Assembly: GCA_030549205.1 (NCBI GenBank)
Contig: JAUKTV010000008.1
Location: 1,612,001 to 1,676,000 of the forward strand
Length of the DNA: 64,000 bases
From: Apiosordaria backusii
Taxonomy: Eukaryota; Ascomycota; Sordariomycetes; Sordariales; Lasiosphaeriaceae
Direction: 5' to 3'
The translations under genes and the position numbers were made by a program. This document shows positions 22,037 through 32,347 of this stretch, one piece after another; within the stretch, counting starts at the first letter, position 1, and every line of letters begins with the position of its first letter. Under the pieces are notes generated by a model that was not told the origin of the DNA, ran no database searches, and saw nothing but the letters and a program-made list of their open reading frames with translations.

Positions 22037-24904
22037 ATGGCGACGATGGATTCGCGGAAAGGTATGCGACACGCGCACACTACCACATACATATATTCGG
22101 ATGATTATACAAATGCTGATTTTGGCGTTTTTGGATAATCGCATGTAGATGAGGAGGCTACTACTATTAAAGTCGCTTCGGTGAATAAAAAGTCGATGAC
22201 GCCTTCGAGACCGACGACGACGACGACGAAGACGGATGCGATGGGGAAGATGGATGTGATGGGGAAGATTAAGCTAAAGAAGGCGCCGGCTAGGCAGACG
22301 AAGCCGGGGAATTGGAAGGAGGCGAATGTGCTTGAGGGTGGGTAGACCTTTTTTATTTTATGGGGGGGGGGGGGGCGTGGTGGTGGTTGGGGGTATGGGT
22401 GATATATGTGATGGGGTGATTGCTAACTTTTTTCGTCTCTTTTGGTGGGAGCAACAGATGACAAGAAGAAAGCCAAGGATACGAGTGCGATCACTGCTGC
22501 TGCTGCGTCACCTACCCCGGTGGTGAACCAGCTCGACGAATCGAGCCGCGAGACTTTTAGCACTGGCCGACCGCTGGACGATATACCCGAGTTGCAATCG
22601 TGCAAGCACTGCAAGCAGGGTGTTACTAGGATTGCGGCCAAGGAGCATATCGCGAGGTGCTTGAAGATTAAAAAGGAGAAGGCGCAGAGGAAGAAGGAAG
22701 CGCGCGAGGCGAGGGAGAGGGCGAAGGAGGCTCAGAGGGAGGAGGAGGCGAGGAAGATTGAGGGGGAGAATGGGGCTGCGAGGGGGGAGGATGATAGTGA
22801 TGATGATGATGACGGCAAGGTGACTGGGAATGCTGGGAAGACGACGAAGAGGGTGGCGGGGAAGAAGACGGATGTTGCGGGCAAGAAGAGGAAGGCGGAT
22901 GGTGAGCTGGGAGGGAAGACGAAGAAGAAAAAGGAGGAGCCGAAGGGGAAGGTGGCCAAGCCGAAGGGACCGGTTGATGTTGAGAGGCAGTGTGGTGTCC
23001 AGCTGGCGAATGGGTTGCCTTGTGCGAGGTCTCTTACTTGTAAGAGCCACAGCATGAGCGCGAAGAGGGCTGTTCCGGGGAGATCGCTGCCTTATGATAT
23101 GCTTTTGCTGGCTTATCAGAAGAAGAACCAGGCGAAGCAGCAGAAGGCTGCGATTGATGCGAATGCTCCGCTGGAGGATGACGATGATGTCAATGCGGCT
23201 GCGGTTGACAGTGACGAGGAGACGGCGGCTGTTATGGCTGCTTTGGCTCATTGGAATCCCCAGCCGGTGGTGCCACAGCCGGTGTTTACACCTATCAAGC
23301 GGCAGTACCAGCTGGCTCGTCTGCATGAGCAGCTGCAGACTGCCACAAACGGTGGGAGAGTCAATATTTTCAAGGTCAACGGCTTTGGTGCCCAGCGGCT
23401 TCCTGAAGGGCATCCGGGGTTGTTTGATGGCGAGGATGCCCCCGGGGAGCCTGACGTTATCATGGGCGGCACCGATTTTTCAAGACGCTCTTCGAGTTTC
23501 AGTCTTTCTGGACCACCGCAACGGCGGCCGTCGGTGACAGGCCGAGCTTAGTGTGCTCCGGCTGGTATTGCATCGTCGCCTCCACCCCAGTCACAAAGAA
23601 ACCAGTTAGCGTCTCTCCCTCCCCAACGACGAGCGAGCCACCCGCTTACTGGAACAGGATCGAATACTGGCGGGGAATCGCTCCAGGGGAGACAACAGCA
23701 AGCATATCCCACACCGGTTGTGAAGTCCGAAACCATACCCAACCTCAACCCGCCTCGGCCGAGGTCATCTTTGTCCCAGCACATCTCTCGGCCACCTACA
23801 CCCAACTTACCTTCTCACCCATCTCCCCACGAGCAAGAGATGGCGGTCTTACTGTCGCGGCCAGGCTCGGCTAGACCCAGGCAGCAGGGACTGCCCACAC
23901 CAATTGTCCCTCCTCGCCCATCCCCGCTGGAGAAAACTCGGCAAGAGGACTCGTTGATCGCTCAAGAGCAGGCCATTATTCTAGGGCGCTCAGCTCAACC
24001 AGCTTCTTCGTCTCCGGCAATGGGTTGGGTGCAGGTCAAGGCAGCAAGTAGTCCACATGCGATGGACCCTCCTCCCACTCCCCGCCCCGGGTCAGGGTCA
24101 GAGGCGGGCTCACGTCGGGGGTCACAAACACAACAATCTTCTCCAATGTTACCGACTCAAGCTCAGCCACCTGTCAAGCCTCAGAAGATAGTCACCCTAC
24201 AACTACCCTCACAACGGAATCTGCTTCAGCAACAGCAGCAACAACGGCGGAATTCTGTTTCATCCCCCTTGAGCTCAAGTCCGATGGTGCCTTCTCAGCC
24301 TCTGGTGGTGCCCTCTCAGGCAAGCCCCCAACCTGTCCCGGCGTCACCAGTAGTCCGGCCTTCACCACGACCCATGCACATACAATTACCGCCACGCCAA
24401 ATCCCGGCGAACTGGGGACAAGTTCCCCCGCATCTTCAGCTTCCCAGCCAAGTCTTGCCCTCACAATACATGCCGCGCCGCTTCTCGCAACCAATTATTG
24501 ACCCGTCGACAAGTCACGCAGCCCATCACAGACTAGCTCAGTTTCGGGCATTGCAGAACCAGTCCCTATTTGCATATCAGCCAGAGCCATTGGCGGCAGG
24601 TGTTGCAATAACTGGGCCGCCTCACAACATCCGCCCTATGATGCGTCGGGCATCAGATGCTCAGCCGCCGGTGTCGCCAGTGTCGAGGACGATGTCGATG
24701 CCGCTAGCGATGCCGGGGCTGTCCCCGTCGCAGGTGGAGGCTCGCTCGAGGCAGCTTGGGCATGGTGATCACATGACGGGGAACCCGGGGGCCGAGTTTA
24801 TGATGCAGCAGACGCAGGGGTTCCTTGGGTATCCGAATCAGCAACATCATCAACAACAACAATATTCACCACGTAACCAATATCAACATCATGGCCAGCA
24901 GTAG
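22037..24904 (+). CDS. sgf73: SAGA deubiquitination-module subunit Sgf73 (ataxin-7/SCA7 family)
   Basis: Exon 1 22037-22061, exon 2 22149-22337, exon 3 from 22458. Exon 3 encodes an N-terminal zinc-binding motif ([11 protein letters not shown]...KEHIARC), a basic linker, and the SCA7 domain ([25 protein letters not shown] followed by [15 protein letters not shown]), diagnostic of Sgf73, which anchors Ubp8 to SAGA for H2B deubiquitination. Exon 3 meets TAG at 23549-23551 (435 aa), yet the same frame continues as clear Pro/Gln-rich coding sequence to the TAG at 24902-24904. Removing 23534-23590 (57 nt, GTGACA...CCCCAG) would erase the stop in frame and give 867 aa, but the donor is weak and no good branch site is seen. 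A genuine nonsense codon or a sequencing error are alternatives. The downstream half contains short Gln runs and many SxPxP stretches. Confidence 0.88.
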
Positions 24905-25641
24905 TGACTCCTGGTCTAGCGATACATCATTCGGTGTTTCATCTTGACGATTGCGTCAGGATTTTTGACATTATATACCCTTTTCCCGCTTTTTCTCTCG
25001 ATAATAACCACTCGGCTCATCGACATTATGTCATTATTGCTATCAACATACTCAGGTTGCGGACGGCGTTTTCAGGAGTTTTTTTTTTCTCGATCAGCGG
25101 CGTCAATGAGGGATGGATACTCCCGTAATCAACAGGGAGAACATGGCGTTTGGTTGTGTTACTTTTCTGAATTTGTCTTTTTTGCTCTGATTCCTATTTT
25201 GAACATTTTGGCGGCTGGCTAAGGTAGCTCTGGATTGCGATGGAATGCTCTGCTTGGTCTGGCTTGGCTTGAATGCTGGATTATATCGGAGGAGGAAAGG
25301 AAAGGGAGAGCAAGGGTACTTTTTTTTTCTCAGTGTTATTACTATTTGTGTTTTTATTATATTAGAGGAGAGAGGAGCTAGCTGCTAAAGAGGGGGGAAA
25401 TTGTTTGTATACTATGGATACATGGCCGTCTTTGCATGACGAGAGGCAAAACAAAATTTTATATTTTGAATTTGTACCACGCAGTCTAGTACATCCAAGG
25501 TGCAGTTGTGCGTGTGTGTGTGTGTGTGTGTGTGGTGGGTGACGAGATGGGATGGGATAGTGTGGATAGGTTGGGGGGGTGAAGTAGGGGGCGTTAAAGT
25601 GTAGAGCGCTGAGAAGGGGTGATATGAATTTCAGACAGAAA
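24905..25641. other. Intergenic with GT microsatellite
   Basis: 3' region of sgf73 followed by T-rich sequence and a GT dinucleotide tract at 25512-25534. Nothing else supportable before the tRNA gene. Confidence 0.5.
25512..25534 (+). repeat. GT dinucleotide microsatellite
   Basis: Eleven to twelve GT units, about 110 bases upstream of the tRNA-Ala gene. Confidence 0.9.
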
Positions 25642-25771
25642 GGGCGTGTGGCTCAGTTGGTAGAGCGTTCGCTTAGCATACTTGCAAAAAAATGAAGCAT
25701 TCTCTTGATAAGAGATGTGGAGTTGATTACGGATATGCGAAAGGTCCTGGGTTCGATTCCCAGCTCGTCCA
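25642..25771 (+). tRNA. tRNA-Ala(AGC) with 57-nt intron
   Basis: Mature halves 25642-25678 and 25736-25771 (73 nt without CCA). Acceptor arms GGGCGTG / CTCGTCC include the G3-U70 wobble pair, the identity element for alanyl-tRNA synthetase. D-arm GGCTCAGTTGGTAGAGC, anticodon arm TTCGC-TTAGCAT-GCGAA with anticodon AGC at 25675-25677, and T-arm CTGGGTTCGATTCCCAG are all standard. The intron (25679-25735) sits after nucleotide 37, the canonical position. Internal A and B boxes are intact. The intron is longer than the 15-30 nt common in yeasts. Confidence 0.95.
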
Positions 25772-27728
25772 GATGATGTTATTTTTTGTTGTTTGAAGGG
25801 TAAGATTTGATGTTAATGAGGGGGGGAGTGGAGGTGATGTTTTGGGGGATGTTTTTGCTGTTGTTGTTCCTTGGGGGAGGAAGGTGTTTTGTTGGCTCAT
25901 AGCTGTGAATGTTTGCTATCCTAGCTATGCTTATTTATCATCTCAGCCGTGATTGTCCATAGTCCTAGGTGTGATTATCTACCATCATCCCAGCCGTGAG
26001 GTTTGGTTTCTATCTGCCTCCTGTGTATTGAAATAACGCAGGTGCTTTGCTGTATCAGGTCTTTTTCATCACTTGCGGGACTTTGAATTCCTTAAGGTGA
26101 TTAGTATCTGTTCTTCACATCGGAGGAATCCAAGGGAATTACCTATCCGCGGTTTGGATTTGGTTAGTACATCTCCTATAATTAGCGATGAAGAGCATAA
26201 GGATCGGTCTGGATTCACCTCTATGTTGTCAAGGTTGGGCAATATATTCGTCAGCCTCGAATCCATTACTCCAATTGCTCCTTGGTGGAGGAGCCAAATC
26301 AACCGACTCGGACATCATCCTGGAACGCCTCTCAGCCTTGTGCTCACACGTTTATAGTATGATCCCACCACTAGGTCCAGATGAGGAGGTGTGCAAAGTA
26401 GGTACAAGATTCTTTGGAAGCTTCCCGATGAAAGATTTCAAGCTCGCCGACGTGATTCCTTTAGCACTCGCGGAGATCCATCCCAGCACGCACGCTCGGC
26501 TGCCGTGAAATAAAACGATGGGATAACGGATAGCGGATAGCGGATAGCGGATAGCGGATATGGGTCGGGACTGAGCGTGGCTGTGGCAGATCTCAGTTGT
26601 GATGCTGTGTATCAATGGACTGTAGTTGTATAAATGTGAATTGCAAGGCTACTACTGCTCCTGCTACCAGCGACCTAGGTAAACAATATGGACACTTTCT
26701 ACAGTATCGAGCCTGGTAGTATCGCAAGCAGACAAGGCAAACCTGGTCCCCTCGTGCTTCTCTGCCTTGCTACTTATCTATTTCCGCAATGCCATTCGCG
26801 CAAGCGCGCAGAGCATATCCAGATAGGTAGGTAGTAGAAAACATGTTGTGCCCGTGAGAAAGTCTTCGGACACCATAAAGCTACTGGAGGCAAAGAGAAC
26901 ATAATATGGTCGACGTATCTTGCAGCCAATAAACAGTCTGACGCAAGGGTCTTTATCACAGGCAGCCAAACGCTGGCTCTTCGTAGAGTATGCTTAGAGA
27001 ACCGCTCGCAGATCCAGCACCGCGTTTGCTTCCGATTGTACGTGGACATCATGGAGGCATCACGCAGGATGATGAACCCATCCGCTCTTGGCTCACAACG
27101 AGCACCGCTTGCGCGTACGGCAGCCAGTCAGCTCTGAGAGTGACGGCGTGTCAACATTCTCCCCCTGCCTAATGCCCACCACGTTGCTGTTCCCCGGCCA
27201 GCCTCTGTGTACGCGGCGTCGTTCGTGTGCTCGTGCGATGCAAGTCCAGATGGGGAGGTGACAGAGAAAAATACGCAGTCGACTCCACCCTCGACGACAA
27301 ACTCCCAGCGCTCCTCAACCACCGTGTCGCTAATATGCCAGTCTGTGGCAAAGAGCTGCAAATGCTTGAAAGATGGAAGCCGGCTCTTGCTCTTTCGCTT
27401 CTTCTCTGTCAGCGCGACCGCTCATCTTGACCTGTTAGTGGTGTGGATCCGTGGGAAAGTGGAACTTTGATTACGGAGGGATTTAAAGGGCTAAGACCTG
27501 GAACTGTTATTATTGGAACTGATCATCATACACCCCAAATACACTATTCTGACCCCCTTATATTCTGACCCTGACCGTGACCTGATACTTTTATTGAGAA
27601 CCCCTGATTCTGATCTCCCTACCTGACCACAGGATTTTTGTTAGCGTTCCTCTGCGCGTGGCGGCGCGATGCTATTGGCAAAGATGATCTGCTTCGGCCT
27701 GGGGAAATACCTTTTTAGGTGGCATATC
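25772..27728. other. Gene-poor stretch with a heptamer array
   Basis: No ORF with recognisable domains. A T-rich tract follows the tRNA and is a plausible Pol III terminator (TTTTTT at about 25782). A 7-bp array lies at 26527-26561 and a short AGGTAGGTAG motif near 26824. The minus-strand ORF at 27128-27361 has some protein-like character but no complete gene model could be built. Confidence 0.45.
26527..26561. repeat. Five-copy heptamer array (CGGATAG)
   Basis: Four perfect CGGATAG units and a fifth ending in T. It is an isolated mini-array in noncoding DNA. Confidence 0.9.
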
Positions 27729-28187
27729 CTATAAGCTTTCTCCGTCGATAATCAAAGTTATAAAAGACCTTGCAAACCATCCCAGCTTGCGGAGAACTGC
27801 CATACAGCCAGTAGTGAGCAATAGACACCATTCCCCAGTTGCAATAGTGTCTTTTTCATACACAAATAACCCTGACGCTCGCTCGAGAAGAGAGCCTGCG
27901 AGCCGACCTACCCCTTTGTCATTCAGATCCAGCAGTGTAGCCTTCATCTTTGAGGCGTCGTGTATGTCAAATTTGACCAAGAAAACCCACTGACCATCGA
28001 ACAGTATGTGATAGTTAGTGCTCAGCGATGTAGACCGGCTGTACTTGACGATTTGCTGGACAATGTTAAGAGCCTTGCCGGAGAACCATGACTTTGCATC
28101 CGGTGGTGGCTGGACGATCAACTGGCCCGTGGCGGAGCGCTTCCTCGACGTCTGCAGACGCAGCCGCTGGCGCTCTTTCCGATTCAT
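27729..28187 (-). CDS. Hypothetical 152-aa protein
   Basis: An uninterrupted ORF from ATG 28187 to TAG 27729. Residues 1-20 are Lys/Arg-rich; the remainder alternates hydrophobic and charged residues (FSGKALNIVQQIVKYSR ... YHILFDGQWVFLVKFDIHD ... FARSFITLIIDGESL) in a way that looks like a folded protein more than chance. I recognise no family. A second minus-strand frame (28066-28296, starting MKMKNDARTD) overlaps its 5' end and might be an upstream exon, but I could not find a convincing splice. It may be a fragment of a longer or degraded gene. Confidence 0.35.
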   Translation of the reverse strand: MNRKERQRLRLQTSRKRSATGQLIVQPPPDAKSWFSGKALNIVQQIVKYSRSTSLSTNYHILFDGQWVFLVKFDIHDASKMKATLLDLNDKGVGRLAGSLLERASGLFVYEKDTIATGEWCLLLTTGCMAVLRKLGWFARSFITLIIDGESL

Positions 28188-29152
28188 TACGGCGTACGGG
28201 CAGCGACGGGGGCGAAGAGAGAATGTGGCCGATGCGACGGGAGGATGTATGCTCGAGTGAAGCCAGGTCCGTTCTTGCGTCGTTCTTCATCTTCATTAAG
28301 AGTGCCAAGCTATATCGGTTGTTAGCTGTGGTTGACTTATGAGGGAAATGCATGATACTGTGTTGCACTCTACAGTGGCGAATGTCTCCCTTTTTGTTCC
28401 TTAATGCGCTACATCTGGTGGTTGGGTTCTAAATGACATCGAGAGCAGGGAAAAGAGAGGTATTGCGCTATGCTGCCTGGTGCCATTTGCACGTGCGAGC
28501 AAGCATCAGTTCGAAAAGCTTGCGTACTTTGTGGTCGGCCTGCTCCTTGCCCCCACCGACATCTGTAAAGGAAAAGAGAGGCTGAGCACGGCAGAAGGAT
28601 AAGTTAAGTGGAATGTGATGGAGGGGTTTCGGAGCGGATAAATGTCTTAAAATCTATCCCAGCTTACTAAGTCTACTATGCTTTGGAAGGTGTTATCTAA
28701 CTTTCAAAGCCCATTGCACCTGCAGCTTTTCACATTTGCAACAGGTGAAATCTCAGGATTCGGCCAACAAAAAACGCGGTGATCACAGAAACCCCACAAT
28801 CGGGGGCCAGGGGGGTGGGCATCAGCACGCTAAGAGCGGGATGACGTCGTCTGTTCGGCATTGAAGCTCCCCACACATGTGGTGGTCCAGTGCGTTCATC
28901 TCTTTTGGCATCTGCGACGGGACAAGACATACATACAGCCGAGGTTATTGTTTTCACGATGGTTGCTCCTGATATGAATTGACGTGACACCCATTTTATC
29001 GGTTCTTCCTATACCTAATACCACCCTCATTGCTGACCTCCAATTCTTCATTCTTCCCCATTTGCACCCTCTATTTCCCCACCCTTTTTTTCCCTTGCTG
29101 TCTCGCATCTATACATCCCCATTGAGACCACCTCGATACTACACCCACCAAA
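28188..29152. other. Intergenic; promoter of the peroxisomal carrier gene
   Basis: The minus-strand ORF 28066-28368 overlaps the left end and is discussed with the 27729 gene. The last approximately 150 bases before ATG 29153 are pyrimidine-rich leader. No other feature is seen. Confidence 0.45.
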
Positions 29153-30397
29153 ATGCCAGGAGCATCCAAACTTCTTCCCTCCCTAGGCCACGCCTCCTCA
29201 GGCGCAGCCGGGACCGTAATCTCAACACTATTAACCTACCCCCTCGACCTAGTAAACACCCGCCTAAAAGTCCAGCGCCAGCTCCGCCTCGACAACTCGA
29301 TCTCCGAAGAAGAATGCTACCACTCCATCTTTGACGCCTTTGTCAAAATCTACACCAAGGAGGGCGGGATACACGCCTTTTTTGCCGGGTTAGGTGCCGA
29401 TGTGGTCAAGAGCGCTGCGGATTCGTTTCTTTTTTTCTTGTTTTACACAGTATGCACCCCCCCCCCCCCCCTCCTTACCTACCAACCTAGATGGGCGATA
29501 ATGAAAGGATGTTGACATGTGTGGAAAACAGTGGTTCCGAGCAAGAAGACTCGTCGGCCGCCACCCCGACCTCCCCTACCTCCGCGTAATCGAAGAACTC
29601 GCCGTCGGCGCCGCAGCAGGCGCCTGCGCGAAACTCTTCACCACCCCCGTCAGCAACGTCGTCACCCGCCGACAAACCGCCACCCTCCTCGACCGTTCCC
29701 CCTCCCCTTCTTCCTCCCCCACCCGCAAACTTCCAACACAAAAGACCTTCTTGGAGGTCCTCCAAGAAATCCAAGCCGAAAAGGGCGGAGTCCTAGGCCT
29801 CTGGGCAGGGTATTCCGCCTCGTTAGTCCTGACCCTCAACCCCTCCCTCACTTTTTTCCTGCAGGCCATCCTCAAGAGAGTGCTCGTCGACCGCAAGAAG
29901 TGGGACGACCCGGGGAGCGGGATTACGTTTTTGTTGGCGGCGGTGAGTAAAGTGGGGGCTACGGCGGTGACGTACCCGTTTCAGATTGGGAAGGCGAGGT
30001 TGCAGATGGGCGGGCACAACAAGAGTAGTAGTACCAAGGGAGGAGAGGAAGGGAGGGGAAGGAGGAAGAAAATAAAGGGGGGATTTTTAGTACGGTGGCG
30101 AGGATACGGAGGCAGGAGGGGGTTAGGGCGCTGTATGATGGGATTGGGGGGGAACTGTTAAAAGGGTTTTTTAACCATGGGACGACGATGCTGACGAAGG
30201 ATGTGGTGCATGGTGCTATTGTGAAATTGTACTGGGTGGTGGTTGGGTTGCTGGTGCAGTGGCCGGGATTGAGGAAAAAGTTGGTGGAGAGGATGAGGGA
30301 ACGGAATAACAAAGGGGGGTGGCGGCTGGTTGGGAGGGGGATAATGGCGGATTTGGTGAAGGGTGGGAGGATGGGTATGTCGATGATGCAGAGTTGA
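29153..30397 (+). CDS. ant1: Peroxisomal adenine nucleotide carrier (ANT1/PMP47-like), one frameshift
   Basis: Exons 29153-29449 and 29532-30397 (intron GTATGC...ACAG with a long C run). Mitochondrial-carrier family: three approximately 100-residue repeats, with degenerate signature motifs YPLDLVNTRL (29-38), TTPVSNVVTRRQ and TYPFQIGKARLQ, as seen in peroxisomal ANT1/PMP47 rather than mitochondrial carriers. The C-terminal GGELLKGFFNHGTTMLTKD block is also typical. It would exchange cytosolic ATP for AMP across the peroxisomal membrane to support fatty-acid activation. As given the frame breaks in the G6 run 30077-30082 and would stop at 30161; one added G restores ARIRRQEGVRALYDGIGG and a 387-aa protein ending at 30397. 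Its 3' end lies 75 bases from that of the convergent RING gene. Confidence 0.9.
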
Positions 30398-30472
30398 TGT
30401 TGACTGTGATTTGTGATCTTGGAAATATAGAAGCATGTTGGGTATTTTTGGGGCATTCTAAATAAAATAAAT

Positions 30473-31686
30473 TTAAACAGTGAACGTCACAGTGTCCTTC
30501 TTGACGGTGTTTGCGCCTCCCGCAGAAAAGCCGGTTCCCTCTCTGCGTAACTCGACGAGGCCGGGGCGAATTTTCTCTTTTTCTTTGCCGTCTTTTTCTT
30601 TCTTGTTGGGTTTGGAATCTGTCAGGTCAGCCTCACAGACATAGCACAAAACTGGGTCTGATGAACCCGGGGAAGGCTTCATAAACTGATCGACACAGCT
30701 CTTGCAGAGGACGTGGCCGCATGGCTTTGCCAGCGTGGCTCTGGAGGAATTGGTCAGGCCCTTTTTACAGGCGGGACATATCCTCGTTGTCTTCTTGGTG
30801 GATGAGTCGGTTTCTTCGGTGAAGTTGACTGTTACGAGCGTGTGGAGGGAGTAATAGTGGGGGTTGTCTTCTGAGCTGGAGGGACAGGTTGGTTGAGTTT
30901 TGGACTTTTTCTTGACTTCGTGGAGGGTGTTGTTTTTGTTGGAGGAGGGGGTTACGAAGGGGGACCAGAAAGAGGGGAGAGTTGGCTTAGAGGCCTGGGT
31001 GTGATGTTAGTTACGGTATGCTGGACAGAGAGGACAGTGGAGACATGCCTTTTCACTGTCGATTGCCTTCCTAGCTTTGGCTCTTTCTTCAGAGGCAATA
31101 CGGGCTAATTCGTCTTCGTCGAGGGCAAACTTGCGCTTCTCTCCTGTTCTCGCGTTGTTGGTGTCAGGTGTCCCGTTTGAGTCTGAGGGTGTTGCTTCAG
31201 GTGGCGGCTTCGTTTGGTCTGTTGACGTTGGTGTTGACGTCGATGACTTCCTCTCATCGCTACGAACGGCAGGTTTGAGGCTCAGCCCAGCCTGTGTCAA
31301 CTCAAACTCTCTTATGGCCCTCTCCTGAGCTTCGGCATCAGCGCGCGCTTGTTCCTCCTGGGCTTCCCGATCTTCCTGTTCGCGGGCCTTTTCGGTGCGC
31401 TTGATCTCTTTCTTTTGGGCGAGGATGTTGCTGAGGGCGCATTCGCGGCAGAAGAGGTCGCCGTTGGTGCAGGCGACTGGATCGATGGCTGGTTCTAGGC
31501 ATAGCCAGCACGAGGCAAACGGGAGGAAGGAATCGCGACCGAGGCGGGCGGTGGAGGAACCCCAAGCTGCGCGGGCCATAGCCCTCTCGTGGGAGGTGAA
31601 GATGGGGCGCGTGGTGTTTCTTTTGCCTGGAGGGTTAGCTTACATCATTACTTGACGTGACGAGTTCGGGACTTACTGTGTGCCAT
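30473..31686 (-). CDS. NOSIP-like RING/U-box E3 ubiquitin ligase
   Basis: Exons (minus) 31686-31677, 31626-31049 and 30994-30473 give 369 aa. The first coding exon is only 10 nt (MAH plus one base), followed by a GTAAGT intron; it restores the family N-terminus MAHSKRNTTRPIFTSHER. The second intron (31048-30995, 54 nt) starts GCATGT and ends CCCAG with branch CTAAC, so it is a GC-AG intron; only this joint keeps the conserved frame. The N-terminal half-RING CWLCLEPAIDPVACTNGDLFCRECA and the C-terminal RING CPACKKGL...KPCGHVLCKSC...CYVCEADL match the NOSIP/CSA1 family; a coiled coil (AQKKEIKRTEKAREQEDREAQ) lies between. Nuclear ubiquitin ligases of this group associate with splicing factors. 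It is divergent from tafazzin and convergent with the carrier gene. Confidence 0.9.
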
Positions 31687-32347
31687 TTTTGCGACTGTGA
31701 TGAAGTACTGCTAATCTTGAATTGGGGTCTGGAGTTGATATCTGAAGATGTCGCAAAGCCGCAATGGAGCTGTTGTCAAAATAAATGTGGGCCCCCTTTG
31801 GATCCTGGGGGAGCTTGGCATCAACCCCTGTCTTATGCTGGGGTGGCGGACAGGGCACATGCTAAAATCGGCGCGGCGGGTCGCGTTCTTTTTGGGGCGG
31901 GCCGCCATTTTCTTTGAATTCTGTCTCCATCTTTCCGATCGCTTGAAGAAGAGGGTGTGGGCCCTCCTCGTGGGCGACCGACAAACCTGCTGTTGAAGAC
32001 TCGAAGCTTTTGGCCGTTTATTTCTTGCTTTTACCCATCTCACACCCATCCGAATCGCAGCATTTACGGTCGGGCCTACGGAGTACTCGATATATCTGCT
32101 TCTCTTTCACCAATACTCCATACTTCTCGGCAATGGAATAACTCGCTTCACTTTTTCGGCCTCAACAAAAATCTCTACTCCTTCCTGGTTCAGCTTTTAA
32201 CCGTCACAGAGTTACATCGGGCTCCGGCCGTTTTGTCTCCCTTTTCACTTCACGACTCCGACTTATAAACTCACCTCATCCACAGATCCCGCCTTAACGC
32301 CCGTTCGTGATACGACACTAGGTATTTCACATCGCGTGAAAAACCAA
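31687..32347. promoter_or_regulatory. Divergent promoter between NOSIP-like gene and taz1
   Basis: About 660 bases between two divergent starts. Its right third is pyrimidine-rich (taz1 leader). No TATA box stands out. Both genes are ubiquitously needed, consistent with a shared housekeeping promoter. Confidence 0.5.
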
